Shown here: one piece after another, positions 1-8,911 of the stretch
How positions within the stretch are numbered: position 1 is the stretch's first letter
Layout: each line of letters begins with the position of its first letter
Assembly (NCBI GenBank): GCA_016935335.1
Contig: JAFGRE010000110.1
Coordinates: 1-34,869, forward strand
From: Deltaproteobacteria bacterium
GTDB taxonomy: Bacteria > Desulfobacterota > WTBG01 > JAGOGO01
Direction of reading: 5' to 3'
Length of the DNA: 34,869 bases
Program-made: the position numbers and the translations under genes
Notes under the pieces: model-generated
What the model was told of the DNA's origin: nothing
The model's input: only the letters and a program-made list of their open reading frames with translations
The model's database searches: none

Positions 1-1
1 T

Positions 2-67
2 GATCTGCAGCTGATCACCGGCGACGAGAAGATGCTCCTCTATCCCCACGTCCGCACCATATGGTGA
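2..67 (+). CDS. C-terminal end of a PIN-domain protein (VapC-like), cut by window edge
   Basis: Only the last 21 codons are inside the window. They read DLQLITGDEKMLLYPHVRTI plus a final W before the TGA at 65-67. This resembles the final strand and tail of VapC-type PIN ribonucleases, where an acidic residue in a (V/I)T-x-D motif is followed by a short region ending in VRTIW or similar. The stop overlaps the ATG of the next methyltransferase at position 61, which suggests translational coupling. The family call rests on recognition of a short tail only, so it is tentative. Confidence 0.5.
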   Translation, partial: DLQLITGDEKMLLYPHVRTIW

Positions 68-846
68 CCACCGAAACGACTTCCAGTCAGGCCATCAGGC
101 TCTACCGCGACCTGGCGGACTGGTATCCGCTGTTGACGCCGGTGGGCGACTACGCCGAAGAGGCCGCCTTTTACCGGCGTTTGTTCGAGGCCCACTGTCA
201 GCGGCCTCCTCGGACCCTGTTCGATCTCGGCAGTGGTGGCGGCCACAATGTCTCCCATTTGAAGGCAGCGTTGACCTGTACTCTCGTCGACCTGGAACCG
301 GCCATGCTCGCGCTGAGCCGCCGACTGAATCCGGAGTGTGAGCACATTCAGGGTGATATGCGGTCGATCCGGCTCGGGCGCGTCTTTGATTGCGTCCTCG
401 TGCACGACGCGGTCAGCTATATGACCTCGCGCAGCGATCTTGCCAGCGCCATTGCGACGGCCTTCGCACACACCGTCCCCGGAGGGGTCGCTATGTTCCA
501 GCCGGATTTCGTCTCGGAGACCTTCGAGCCGGGAACCGAGACAGGAGGCAGCGACGGGAACGGGCGCGGCTTGCGCTACCTCGAATGGCGGTGGGTTCCC
601 GACTCAAAAACCGACATGTACGTGACCGATATGGCATACCTCTTGAGAGACGTGAACGGAGCCGCCAAGGTCATTCACGACCGTCACTTCATGGGTCTGT
701 TCCCGAGAACCGTGTGGTTGGAGCTGATCTCAGCCGCCGGCTTCGAGCCCCTCGTGGTCCCCTTTGAGCACAGTTCATACAGCGACACTGGACACGAGGT
801 TTTCCTCGGGCTGCGGCCTGTCGCCGACGAAAGAGGTACGACATGA
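61..846 (+). CDS. Class I SAM-dependent methyltransferase
   Basis: A 261-residue Rossmann-fold methyltransferase. The glycine-rich SAM-binding motif I (LFDLGSGGGH, residues about 53-62) is followed by an acidic motif (LVDLEPAML) and by the region FDCVLVHDAV typical of motif IV. The C-terminal half (VSETFEPGTETGG onward) matches the pattern of small-molecule methyltransferases, but the substrate cannot be told from sequence. The ATG at 61 overlaps the preceding PIN gene stop and there is no strong independent Shine-Dalgarno, so translation may be coupled. The stop overlaps the start of the next methyltransferase (ATGA at 843-846). The methyltransferase fold is secure; the function is not. Confidence 0.85.
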   Translation: MVTTETTSSQAIRLYRDLADWYPLLTPVGDYAEEAAFYRRLFEAHCQRPPRTLFDLGSGGGHNVSHLKAALTCTLVDLEPAMLALSRRLNPECEHIQGDMRSIRLGRVFDCVLVHDAVSYMTSRSDLASAIATAFAHTVPGGVAMFQPDFVSETFEPGTETGGSDGNGRGLRYLEWRWVPDSKTDMYVTDMAYLLRDVNGAAKVIHDRHFMGLFPRTVWLELISAAGFEPLVVPFEHSSYSDTGHEVFLGLRPVADERGTT

Positions 847-1607
847 ACGAACCCTCGCCGCGCTTCTGGCCGATCTTTTTCGAGCTTTATAAGTCGCTCC
901 CCAGGCAGGGGCCGGGCAACCGCGCCTGCGCCGCAAGGGCCCTTGCTCTTTGTCGCGATCTGCCCCCTGCGCCAGCGGTGCTCGATCTGGGCTGCGGCGT
1001 CGGCGGGCAGACTCTTCATCTCGCCGATCTCATATCAGGGTCCATCGTGGCCCTTGACAGCCATGCCCCGAGCATCGAGCGGCTGCGCGCGACGGTCGCT
1101 GTGCGAAGGCTGGCCGCGCGGATTCAGCCTACGGTTTGCGACATGGCCGAACCCGGGCTGCCGCCTGCGAGCTTCGACCTCGTCTGGTCCGAGGGGGCGC
1201 TGTACAACATCGGCATCGAGAAAGCTTTGCAGATCTGCCATGGACTGTTGCGCCCCGGCGGCTACCTCGCCTTCACTGACGCGGTCTGGCGCACGGAAAA
1301 CCCGCCGCCCGACGTCAAAGCGAGCTTCGAGGGTGACTATCCGACCATGGGGCGGGTTCCGGACGTCCTGGCTTCAATCGAGAGATGCGGCTTCTCGCTC
1401 ATCGACCACTTTACCCTGCCGGACGAGGCATGGTGGGATGATTTCTATACGCCGATGGAGATTCGTATCGAGGAGCTGCGCGGTAAATATAGAGCCGACG
1501 ACGAAGCGCTGGCCGTGTTGGATCAACTTGCGCAAGAGCCTGAAATGCACCGAAGGTATTCGGACTACTACGCCTACGAGTTCTTTGTGGCGCGTCGGGT
1601 GGAGTGA
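843..1607 (+). CDS. Class I SAM-dependent methyltransferase
   Basis: A 254-residue methyltransferase beginning in an ATGA overlap with the upstream methyltransferase, so the pair is almost certainly co-translated. Motif I is VLDLGCGVGGQT (about residues 47-58), followed by IVALDSHAPSIERL for ribose binding and FDLVWSEGALYNIG for motif IV. The sequence resembles small-molecule or ubiquinone/tocopherol-type methyltransferases rather than nucleic-acid enzymes. The two tandem genes are not obvious duplicates: their motifs I and C-terminal halves differ. An intrinsic terminator lies about 165 bases downstream. The substrate is unknown. Confidence 0.85.
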   Translation: MNEPSPRFWPIFFELYKSLPRQGPGNRACAARALALCRDLPPAPAVLDLGCGVGGQTLHLADLISGSIVALDSHAPSIERLRATVAVRRLAARIQPTVCDMAEPGLPPASFDLVWSEGALYNIGIEKALQICHGLLRPGGYLAFTDAVWRTENPPPDVKASFEGDYPTMGRVPDVLASIERCGFSLIDHFTLPDEAWWDDFYTPMEIRIEELRGKYRADDEALAVLDQLAQEPEMHRRYSDYYAYEFFVARRVE

Positions 1608-2164
1608 AGGAACCCATAGTGCCGGAGAAATATGATTCAACGCCGCTTCCACCTCACCGGGAACGGTTTGCTCTTTGATAAGCCGTTGATATTGAATGTT
1701 TTCGGTTTACTGCGGGAGAAAGAGAACGGTTATGAAAAGGGTTGCACATGGGGAGCCAAAAACACCCAGAAAATAGGGACTTAAGAAAGCTTGAGTCCCT
1801 ATTTTTTTGCCTCAATCCTCGTGGGAGCACTATGGGAGCAGTTCGCTGGTCACGCCCTAATATTTTCAAGTACTTACAGGGAGAGTTTTGGGGTACCCCA
1901 CATTTCATCTAATTCTAAAATACCAATAATTTTAATATGTTGTCTGAACCTGCATCCTCTGTCAAGTTTCGTTACAGCCATCCTCCCCCAATGAAAATCC
2001 GCACCCCTGCGCCGCAAAACAAAAAGACCGATCGCTGTTTTCGGACAATCCGGCCCTATGATCTAAAAGCATTCACGATAGTAACTCCTCCATCTCCCGC
2101 TCCCACGTAAAGAGCTACCTTCCTCTCTTCTTAAAACCAAGTCATCAAAACTTTTTGTATCGGA
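1608..2164. other. Intergenic region, no supported gene
   Basis: A 557-base stretch between the convergent methyltransferase and chaperone operons. Apart from the terminator at 1772-1808 I see no convincing coding sequence; the ORFs listed here lack ribosome binding sites and family resemblance. A short direct repeat (GGGAGCA-CTAT-GGGAGCA, around 1821-1840) follows the terminator. Confidence 0.6.
1772..1808 (+). terminator. Strong intrinsic terminator
   Basis: A 14-base-pair stem (left arm AATAGGGACTTAAG, right arm CTTGAGTCCCTATT, one G-T wobble) closes a four-base AAAG loop and runs directly into a T tract on the plus strand. It would stop transcription from the methyltransferase pair. The A-rich flank also gives a weaker T run on the minus strand. 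Confidence 0.85.
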
Positions 2165-2854
2165 CTATTGAGTATCAATCCGAATATGTACCCGAAGCTG
2201 GAAGTCGCGGATACCCAAGCCCCGAAGAGGAACTTCAAATACGGTACCATCTGGAACCATCGGAGGAATTCTGATTGTGACAACCTCCTCATCCTCCACC
2301 ACACCTTGCTCCTGGCAATGGATACAGGGAAAAACCCAATCGTGCCCTGATCCCCCGCAAAACCGACAAGTATGAAAAACCGGCACACCAATAGGCACAG
2401 CCCCTCCTCTTCTTGCTTCATCAGGAGAAAGGATGACCTCTACATTCAACTTCTGAATGCCCTCCCCTTTTGGAATCCTAATGCCGCTGAAATTTCTAAC
2501 AATCCGGTCAAACAACTCGCCACGAGAAGGGCTGATTGTTTCAAACCCTCTTGTGACTGATATGGACTCAGGTATTAAAGCTTCGGGTTTCCCTTTCTCC
2601 TGCGTCTCCACCGGTCTCACGTCAATTTTTATATTCTTTTCGGCAGCACAGAGGCTGGCATTATATTCTCTTCTTTTTTCCGGATCAGAAAGGACACTGT
2701 ACGCCTCAATGATTTCCTGAAAATTCCGTGTTCCCCTTGGTCCCACTCTATCCGGATGGTAAGACTTTGCCAGCTCTCGAAAGGCTCTACGAATCCCAAT
2801 TTCACTCTCTGTATTGGGTACCCCAAGAATTATGTAATAGTCTTTCCTCTCCAT
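2165..2854 (-). CDS. Short DnaJ-like co-chaperone (J domain plus reduced zinc region)
   Basis: A 229-residue J-protein. The N-terminal J domain (residues 1-70) carries the HPD motif at 33-35, needed to stimulate DnaK ATPase. The C-terminal part (from about 105) looks like DnaJ substrate-binding domain I, but the zinc region has only two motifs, CRFCGGSG and CIHCQEQG, instead of four, so it could bind one zinc ion rather than two. After the IRIPPMVPDGTVFEV strand the protein stops, with no second C-terminal domain or dimerisation end; full DnaJ is about 370-380 residues. It follows two Hsp20 genes on the same strand, suggesting holdase clients are passed to the DnaK system. The start has an AAGGAAGGG site upstream. 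Confidence 0.88.
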   Translation of the reverse strand: MERKDYYIILGVPNTESEIGIRRAFRELAKSYHPDRVGPRGTRNFQEIIEAYSVLSDPEKRREYNASLCAAEKNIKIDVRPVETQEKGKPEALIPESISVTRGFETISPSRGELFDRIVRNFSGIRIPKGEGIQKLNVEVILSPDEARRGGAVPIGVPVFHTCRFCGGSGHDWVFPCIHCQEQGVVEDEEVVTIRIPPMVPDGTVFEVPLRGLGIRDFQLRVHIRIDTQ

Positions 2855-2937
2855 CGCTATTTCCCTTCCTTACAAAGCCCATCAGTACATGAGAAAGGAG
2901 ATAGCAGGGGGAGTAAAAACTCCCCCTCTTTTATCGA

Positions 2938-3345
2938 TCATACCGTAACAGGTATCTTTCGTGGTTTTGCCGCTTCCACTTTTGGTAAGGTCAACCGCAA
3001 AACACCATCGGTTAGTGAAGCTTCAATTTCGGACTGATTAATTACATCTGACAGGGTAAACTGTCGGTAATATCGCCCCGTCCGATACTCCCGCAATACG
3101 TCTGCTTCATCTGAGCCCTCCGGCGGTGCAACGTCCCCTATTATGGTAAGTACATTATTATCAAGGTCAATGTTCAGATCGTTTTTTGCAACCCCGGGCA
3201 AATCAGCTACCACCGTGAGTGCTTTCTCAGTTTCAAAAATATCTACGGCTGGAGTAAACACCAGACCGGGCCTGGTTTGTTCGGCCGGCGTGGCCAGCTC
3301 CTGTTTCTCTTTCACTTGAAGATCTTTTGTTTCTTTTTCAGCCAT
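2938..3345 (-). CDS. Small heat-shock protein, Hsp20/alpha-crystallin family
   Basis: A 135-residue holdase chaperone that would bind unfolding proteins in the cytoplasm. The alpha-crystallin domain spans about residues 38-135, with the DLPGVAKNDL turn and the family signature GVLRLTLPK near the C-terminus. The ORF track starts five codons earlier, but I prefer the second ATG at 3345 (MAEKETKD) because GGAGGG lies just upstream at a proper distance. The N-terminal arm is short and charged (KETKDLQVKEKQEL). It sits 34 bases downstream of another Hsp20 gene and 83 bases upstream of the J-protein, so the three form one stress operon. Confidence 0.93.
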   Translation of the reverse strand: MAEKETKDLQVKEKQELATPAEQTRPGLVFTPAVDIFETEKALTVVADLPGVAKNDLNIDLDNNVLTIIGDVAPPEGSDEADVLREYRTGRYYRQFTLSDVINQSEIEASLTDGVLRLTLPKVEAAKPRKIPVTV

Positions 3346-3379
3346 ATCTAATCCCTCCATGCAAAATATCAGGTTTTTT

Positions 3380-3844
3380 TCATGATACTCTTACGGAAAT
3401 CTGCTTTGGCTTCGCAGCTTCTTTCTTAGGCAAAAGGACCGCCAGGACACCGTTCGTGCTTTTTGCCTCTACCTTGTCGGTATCGATTTCATGGGGCAGC
3501 TTGATCATCCGGCGAAATTTTCCCGCTTCCCGTTCCCGACGGTGATATTTTACCTTTTCATCCTCAGCCGCAATCATGCGTTCTCCCGAAATCGAAATAC
3601 TGTTGCCGGTTATCGATATCTCCACACCCTTTGCCTTTATTCCCGGGAGCTCGGCACGAAGATAAAAGTTGTTTTTATCTTCGGTAATATTGGTCAAAGG
3701 GAATACCCCCCGGGGTACCTCCCCGGGCCATGTCCGAGGAAACTCTTCAAAGGCTCTTTCAAGATCCCTTCGCATCCGGTCCAATTCCTCGAACGGACTT
3801 CTCCACCATAGGGTTGGCGTGTCAAAATATCTTTTGATTATCAT
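3380..3844 (-). CDS. Small heat-shock protein, Hsp20/alpha-crystallin family
   Basis: A 154-residue Hsp20 and first gene of the chaperone operon. The N-terminal arm contains the pattern common in bacterial class A Hsp20 (PFEELDRMRRDLERAFEEF), then the alpha-crystallin domain with ELPGIKAKGVEI and the GVLAVLLPK signature. The start ATG has AGGAGGG nine bases upstream. It differs clearly from the second Hsp20 in the arm, so the two may form distinct or mixed oligomers. I could not identify a CIRCE element or a sigma-32 promoter in the upstream region. Confidence 0.93.
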   Translation of the reverse strand: MIIKRYFDTPTLWWRSPFEELDRMRRDLERAFEEFPRTWPGEVPRGVFPLTNITEDKNNFYLRAELPGIKAKGVEISITGNSISISGERMIAAEDEKVKYHRREREAGKFRRMIKLPHEIDTDKVEAKSTNGVLAVLLPKKEAAKPKQISVRVS

Positions 3845-4976
3845 ACTGCATCCCTCCTTGCTTGTACTATGTAGGTTGTTGGTTTATGATTGAAAGTGTA
3901 ATAAACCTTGTATGTCTATAGATAAAAATGGGATTGCAGGTATTCAGGGCGGAGGCTTCGTCAAGAACCCTTTTGAATGCAAGGTATTGCGGAGCGAATC
4001 GTAGAAAGCGGTTTTTTTGCTGTCATGAGTAACCATCCTTAAACTTCCTCTAAGACAATTCGAGTGGTAATTACCATCAAAAAGGAGTTGAAAAGTGGTT
4101 TTATATTCCTCCTCGAAATTTCCGTTTACTCTAATCAAACACCGATTATCTATTTCACTTTTTTTGAAAAAATAATTCAACCTTTTGACCTGTCAAGAGG
4201 TACATCAATTTTTTCATTGAAAGCAAAATAAAAACCAGCGTTACAGCACGCCAGGGAAGGCCGTGTAAGATCTCATGCGGCTTTGGCTTCTGTGCAAAAA
4301 TGACTGAAAATGCACCGCCCTCAAAAACAATAATTCATGCCGCTTTTGTTTTTATCTCCGCCCCCCCCTTCACCGATCCTACTTTCCCACGTCTGCGTGC
4401 AGTAATTGCCTGCAGCCAAAACGAAAAAACTGGAGCACCGATGCCCTTTAAATCCAACCGGAAAATGGGAAAAACGATCAAGTAATTTTGCAGTACATTT
4501 GCAGTGAATTCACAGAAATTTCGAGTAGAATGCAGTATCTTCCGGTATACCCTGGAACACAGCAAATCGTAACTGACTATTCGTTTAAATCCTATAAATC
4601 TAATAACCAAAGAAACTTTCGGGCGTTGCCAGTTCCCGTTCTGAATTTCATTAAACCAACCTTCCTCAGGTCAAATCATAAGCCTTGCATTTGGAAAGCA
4701 GTTGTGCCAGTCTAAATTAACAGACTTGCTTGCGGCACGGAGAAGACGGCGTTTGCGCGCCACAGGATAGAGCATCATCTGGATGCAATTGACATCCTTG
4801 GTAGCACTATAACAAAAGAAGGATCTCTTAAGGATAGGGGAAAACTCTTACAGACCTGTCATTGTTTCGGGCGGGAGATACTCTCGTAGTACAATTTATT
4901 GAAGGAGGAAGTGCCTGAAGCGGGTTCCGCCCGGTTCCCAGAGACACTGCACGGCGAAAGAAAGGAGAACCTGATC
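3845..4976. other. Long intergenic region, no supported gene
   Basis: About 1.1 kb between the divergent chaperone operon and the oxidoreductase. The ORFs in the track here (for example 3944-4180 minus with a TTG start, 4335-4610 minus) lack a ribosome binding site and recognisable domains. There is a short direct repeat TTTGCAGT-ACA-TTTGCAGT around 4490-4510. A TTGACA hexamer about 105 bases before 4898 has no well-spaced -10 partner, so I call no promoter. Confidence 0.5.
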
Positions 4977-6305
4977 ATGCCTGGAAAAGTCAAGGAGCTT
5001 GAAGCAGATGTCGTTGTTGCCGGTTCGGGGCCCGGCGGGGCAACCGTGGCTCGTGAACTGAGCAAGGGAGGAAAGAAAGTTATCGTCTGTGAGGCGGGCA
5101 AGTATTTTACCTCCCTCGGCAAGTTCTACAGTGCCGGTTTGATGATGAAAAAAGGGGGACTGACATTTTCCAAAGAGGGCTTAATGCTCAATATCGGCAA
5201 CACGGTGGGCGGGCAATCAATGGTTTTCGCCGCCTCGGCCTTCCAGCCCCCGTCCTGGCTCAAGGACAGGTACGGCGTTGATCTTCAGCAGGAAATAGAT
5301 GAGTTATACAAGGAAATCCCGATCCGGCCGCTCTCCGATCCCCTCCTTGGTCCCGGAGTTCGCCTGTTAATGGAAACAGCCCAGACGTTGGGGATGGACT
5401 GGAAGCCCGCGGATAAATTCATCCGTTCGGAAAAATGCGTGCCCAATTGCGGCAAATGTTCTCTGGGTTGCACCACCGGGGCGAAATGGACCGCCCGCGA
5501 ATTCATTGATGAAGCCACACAGAATGGGGCGGATCTCCTTCCTCAAACCAAAGTCGAAAAAGTCGTCACCAAGAGCGGTAAAGCGGCAGGTGTCGAGGCT
5601 GAGGGAGCAGGCGGCAAGATAGTCATTAAAGCCGATATCGTTATCCTTTCTGCGGGCGGACAGGGGTCGCCGATCATCCTCCAGCAGTCAGGTCTCCCTG
5701 AGGCGGGTGATGGTTTTTTTGTAGATCCGGTCCTGATGGTGTGGGGAATCGCACCGAAAGGTGGCAACATGCATGACATCCCACTCTCAGCGGGAATTCA
5801 CCTAATGGAAGACGGGATCTTGCTGATGGATGTTTCTTTTCCGCTTCTGCTTGCCTTAGGGCTTGTTGCGTATACAGGAACCGGCGGGCTGGCTTACTTG
5901 CGCAAAGCGATTCATCACAACAAACTACTTGCCGTCATGGTGAAAGTGAGAGATCAGCTTTACGGGCAAGTCCATGTTGATGGTTCCATCTCCAAACCCA
6001 TTGATGATGCGGCAAAACAGAAGCTGAATAAGGGTGTGGGCATTGCCAAGGAGATCCTCAGGAAGATAGGGGTGAAGGAAAACGATATCTTTGTCAATAA
6101 GCCCCTGGGAGGCCACCCCGGCGGGTCGGTGCGCCTTGGCGACCATCTGGATACCAATTGCCAGACAAAAATCACCAATTGTTACTGTGTGGACAACTCT
6201 ATTATCCCCGAACCCTGGGGCCAGCCGCCGGTCGTTACCATCGCGGCCATGGCAAAACGGTTGGCAAAACACTTGATGGCGGATAAAAAACCGAACAACC
6301 GATAG
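4977..6305 (+). CDS. FAD-dependent GMC-type oxidoreductase
   Basis: A 442-residue flavoprotein of the glucose-methanol-choline oxidoreductase superfamily, which oxidises alcohols or sterols. The FAD Rossmann motif GSGPGG lies at 16-21, the partner glutamate is in the VIVCEAG strand, and the C-terminal block GGHPGGS...PEPWGQPPVVTIAAMAKR is the usual GMC substrate/FAD end. Four cysteines at 154, 158, 161 and 165 (CVPNCGKCSLGC) match a cysteine cluster seen in long-chain alcohol dehydrogenase-like members. I moved the start from 4899 to the ATG at 4977 because AAAGGAGA precedes it and the domain begins directly after. It stands alone on its strand, about 520 bases before perR. Physiological substrate unknown; in an anaerobe it more likely acts as a dehydrogenase than an oxidase. 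Confidence 0.88.
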   Translation: MPGKVKELEADVVVAGSGPGGATVARELSKGGKKVIVCEAGKYFTSLGKFYSAGLMMKKGGLTFSKEGLMLNIGNTVGGQSMVFAASAFQPPSWLKDRYGVDLQQEIDELYKEIPIRPLSDPLLGPGVRLLMETAQTLGMDWKPADKFIRSEKCVPNCGKCSLGCTTGAKWTAREFIDEATQNGADLLPQTKVEKVVTKSGKAAGVEAEGAGGKIVIKADIVILSAGGQGSPIILQQSGLPEAGDGFFVDPVLMVWGIAPKGGNMHDIPLSAGIHLMEDGILLMDVSFPLLLALGLVAYTGTGGLAYLRKAIHHNKLLAVMVKVRDQLYGQVHVDGSISKPIDDAAKQKLNKGVGIAKEILRKIGVKENDIFVNKPLGGHPGGSVRLGDHLDTNCQTKITNCYCVDNSIIPEPWGQPPVVTIAAMAKRLAKHLMADKKPNNR

Positions 6306-6383
6306 TTATTTTGCGAATTTTGATTGCGGCTCGATCGGAGAAAGGGATGGTGCACCTTCAGGACACCCGGCTTACTATGGTGA

Positions 6384-6764
6384 CTATCGCTGGGTCGACA
6401 CCCCAAGCTCCCGGGCTACCCCTACTAACCGCATTCCCTTCTCTTCCAAGAGTTTTTCTTCGATTTCATCATGACCGACCGTACGGGTAAATGTTCCGTT
6501 GTCCCTGTTTGTGCCAGTTTCACGAGTAAGTGTCGAGGGAGTCGTCCTTGAAAAAGCCGGGAATTCGGAATCGCTCACCGATGGTATCATTTCTTGTTTC
6601 GCCCCTTCCCTGCCCGCGCTGCGAGGCAGCGAGCGGCTTGGTTTTCGTTCCGTCTTGTTTAGCAGACCGGTTGCATCAAGTAACCCAATTGATGCTCTGT
6701 ACGGATATCGCCAAAGCGAAACAAATTCGGAATTCCAGCGACTCATCAAAAAGCGACTTGACAT
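6384..6764 (-). pseudogene. Possible remnant of a transposase (C-terminal helix-turn-helix)
   Basis: The end of this minus-strand ORF reads GMRLVGVARELGVSTQ, which resembles the C-terminal helix-turn-helix of REP-associated (Y1) transposases, where a similar ARxLGVST motif is followed by a conserved helix. Here the frame closes straight after it, while a neighbouring frame continues with PAIVTIVSRVS, as if one indel had broken the gene. The upstream 90 residues look non-coding and no HUH catalytic motif is visible. Everything else between 6306 and 6757 appears to be non-coding. Weak call. Confidence 0.2.
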
Positions 6765-6786
6765 GGAGCTACAATCGTATTAAATT
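6758..6786 (+). promoter_or_regulatory. Sigma-70 type promoter of the perR operon
   Basis: A perfect TTGACA (6758-6763) is followed after 17 bases by TAAATT (6781-6786, four of six matches to TATAAT). This places the transcription start near 6793, about 30 bases before the perR ATG, in a strongly AT-rich stretch. Confidence 0.6.
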
Positions 6787-6800
6787 ATTATCTAAGTATG

Positions 6801-6819
6801 ATTATTAAATAGGAATAAT
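6801..6819 (+). promoter_or_regulatory. Candidate PerR/Fur operator
   Basis: An inverted repeat ATTATT-7-AATAAT lies between the predicted transcription start and the perR ATG and overlaps the AGGA ribosome binding site. PerR boxes are AT-rich dyads of similar size, so autoregulation by the encoded PerR is plausible. The match to the Bacillus consensus is only approximate. Confidence 0.4.
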
Positions 6820-6824
6820 ACGGC

Positions 6825-7271
6825 ATGAAAATTTCCCCGGAAGAACTGAAGCAACGGATGAACCGCTTTAAGGAGGGTCTCAAACGATCAGGGATTAAAC
6901 TGACCCATCAACGGCTGGAGATCTTCCGCGAAGTGGCGGAGTCCGGCGATCACCCCGATGCAGAGACGATTTACAGGGGCGTCCGGGAGAGAATTCCCAC
7001 CGTATCGCTCGACACAGTCTATCGGACGCTGTGGTTACTTCTTGACCTCGGGCTGATAGCCACGCTCGGCCCATCCCGGGAACGATCGAGGTTTGACGCC
7101 AATATGAGCCCTCACCACCATTTCGTGTGCTCGAGATGTGGCATGACCTACGACTTTTGCAGCCCCGAGTTCGATCAATTGAACATCCCGGATAGTGTCA
7201 TGGAGTTGGGTAACGTAGAAAAACTGCAGGTGGAGGTCAGAGGCATCTGCCTGCAATGTTCAAAAAAATAG
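6825..7271 (+). CDS. perR: Fur-family peroxide-responsive repressor, PerR type
   Basis: A 148-residue Fur-family regulator that would derepress defence genes when peroxide oxidises its metal-binding histidines. The winged helix includes TVSLDTVYRTLWLLLDLGLI (about 59-78). The metal residues follow the PerR pattern: His43, Asp91 (RFD), His97-99 (HHH), Asp110 (YDF). The structural zinc site is complete with Cys102/Cys105 and Cys142/Cys145. An aspartate at the position equal to PerR Asp104 argues for PerR rather than Fur, where glutamate is usual. It is first in an operon with catalase (38-base gap) and the Sec-peroxiredoxin, which supports the peroxide-sensor role. Confidence 0.9.
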   Translation: MKISPEELKQRMNRFKEGLKRSGIKLTHQRLEIFREVAESGDHPDAETIYRGVRERIPTVSLDTVYRTLWLLLDLGLIATLGPSRERSRFDANMSPHHHFVCSRCGMTYDFCSPEFDQLNIPDSVMELGNVEKLQVEVRGICLQCSKK

Positions 7272-7309
7272 GGGAAGTTTAGGGGAAATAATTTAACAAG
7301 GAGGGTGTC

Positions 7310-8821
7310 ATGACAAAGGACAAAAAAACGCTGACCACCGGTTTTGGGAAGCCGGTAGAGAATGACCTCAACTCAATGAGCGCGGGCCCGAAGGGACCAC
7401 TGCTCCTGCAGGATGTACATCTGCTGGATAAGCTGGCCCATTTCGACCGCGAGCGAATTCCCGAGCGCGTGGTGCACGCCAAGGGAACAGGCGCGCATGG
7501 TTACTTTGAAGTGACCCACGACGTCACCAAGTACACCCGAGCCAAGTTCCTTTCGGAGGTGGGAAAGAAAACCGAGGTCTTCGCACGGTTTTCCACTGTG
7601 GGCGGCGAAAAAGGCTCCGCCGACTCGGAGCGCGATCCTCGCGGATTCGCTCTGAAATTTTATACCGAAGAGGGAAATTATGACATGGTGGGCAACAATA
7701 CCCCCGTATTCTTCATCCGCGACACGATGAAGTTTCCAGACTTTATCCACACCCAGAAACGCAATCCGGCCACCAATCTCAAGGATGCGGATATGTTCTG
7801 GGACTTCCTGTCCCTGACTCCCGAATCCATCCACCAGGTCACCATCCTCTTTTCCGATCGCGGCACGCCCAAAACCTACCGCAATATGAACGGATACAGC
7901 AGCCATACCTACATGTGGTACAACGAGAGAGGCGAATACTACTGGGTACAACTCCACTTTAAGACCGAGCAAGGGATTCGGAATTTCACCGGCGAGGAAG
8001 CGGAACGCATGCGCGGCATTGATCCCGACTGTGCCACCCGGGATCTTAATGAAGCGATTGCGAACGGTGAGTACCCTTCCTGGCGGCTTGAGGTTCAAAT
8101 CATGACGCCGGAGCAGGCAAAGAACTACCGTTTCGATCCCTTTGACATCACCAAGGTCTGGCCCCATGGTGACTTCCCGCCCATGGACGTTGGCCGTTTG
8201 GTGTTGAACCGGAATCCGGAAAACTATTTTGCCGAGGTGGAACAGGCCGCTTTCTCTCCCGGCAATTTTGTTCCCGGAATCGGCCCGTCTCCGGACAAAA
8301 TGCTGCAGGGACGTCTCTTCAGTTACCACGACACTCATCTTCACCGGCTCGGCCCGAACTACCATCTCCTCCCGATCAATGCCCCCAAGGCCTGTCCCAT
8401 GAACAGCTATCAGCGGGACGCCTCCATGCGGGTTGACAACAACGGCGGAGGTGGACCGAACTACTGGCCGAACAGCTTCGGAGGACCAGCTCCGGATCCA
8501 GAGATGGCCCCTCCTCCCATCGACGTATCCGGAATGGCAGACCGCCACGCCTACGAGCTTGGTGATGTGGACTTCCTCCAGCCGGGCGATCTGTATCGCA
8601 AGGTTATGACCGATACGGACCGAGAGCACCTGGTGAGTAATATTGTTTCGCACCTGAAGAACGCGCAAAAACGCATTCAGCTTCGGCAAACAGCCCTGTT
8701 CTACAAAGCAGACCCGGACTATGGGCAGCGCGTCGCCAAAGGTCTCGGCCTCGATGTGGAAGAGGTCAAGCGCCTCGCCGCCATGTCCCAGGAGGAGCGC
8801 GTAAAGGCAACGGCAAAGTAA
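7310..8821 (+). CDS. katA: Monofunctional haem catalase (clade 3)
   Basis: A 503-residue catalase that dismutates hydrogen peroxide to water and oxygen. The distal histidine is in VVHAKG (His56), the distal asparagine in VGNNTP (about 129-130), and the proximal haem-binding tyrosine in [14 protein letters not shown] (about residue 340). The start has an AAGGAGGG site seven bases upstream. The length fits small-subunit catalases without the C-terminal flavodoxin-like domain. Placement between PerR and a selenocysteine peroxiredoxin, and close to iron-storage genes, fits oxygen-stress defence in an anaerobe. Both expected catalytic positions are present, so it should be active. Confidence 0.97.
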   Translation: MTKDKKTLTTGFGKPVENDLNSMSAGPKGPLLLQDVHLLDKLAHFDRERIPERVVHAKGTGAHGYFEVTHDVTKYTRAKFLSEVGKKTEVFARFSTVGGEKGSADSERDPRGFALKFYTEEGNYDMVGNNTPVFFIRDTMKFPDFIHTQKRNPATNLKDADMFWDFLSLTPESIHQVTILFSDRGTPKTYRNMNGYSSHTYMWYNERGEYYWVQLHFKTEQGIRNFTGEEAERMRGIDPDCATRDLNEAIANGEYPSWRLEVQIMTPEQAKNYRFDPFDITKVWPHGDFPPMDVGRLVLNRNPENYFAEVEQAAFSPGNFVPGIGPSPDKMLQGRLFSYHDTHLHRLGPNYHLLPINAPKACPMNSYQRDASMRVDNNGGGGPNYWPNSFGGPAPDPEMAPPPIDVSGMADRHAYELGDVDFLQPGDLYRKVMTDTDREHLVSNIVSHLKNAQKRIQLRQTALFYKADPDYGQRVAKGLGLDVEEVKRLAAMSQEERVKATAK

Positions 8822-8911
8822 GAGAATTTCATATTTTATTGACCGGCCAATGGGTGGCTTTCGATATGGTAATAAAATCAGGCTCAACCCTTAAAACAAG
8901 GAGGTGCCGTT

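Noticed and set aside
3944-4180. Minus-strand 78-aa ORF upstream of the chaperone operon
   Set aside because: TTG start, no proper Shine-Dalgarno, no recognisable family.
4486-4540. Repeated TTTGCAGT units as a CRISPR or iteron array
   Set aside because: Only two clear copies of eight bases, without regular spacing.
4899-4976. Longer start for the GMC oxidoreductase
   Set aside because: The extra 26 residues are not part of the fold, and the second ATG has a better ribosome binding site directly before the FAD motif.
7373-8887. 504-residue minus-strand ORF opposite the catalase gene
   Set aside because: It is the antisense shadow of katA; composition is not protein-like and no ribosome binding site or domain is present.
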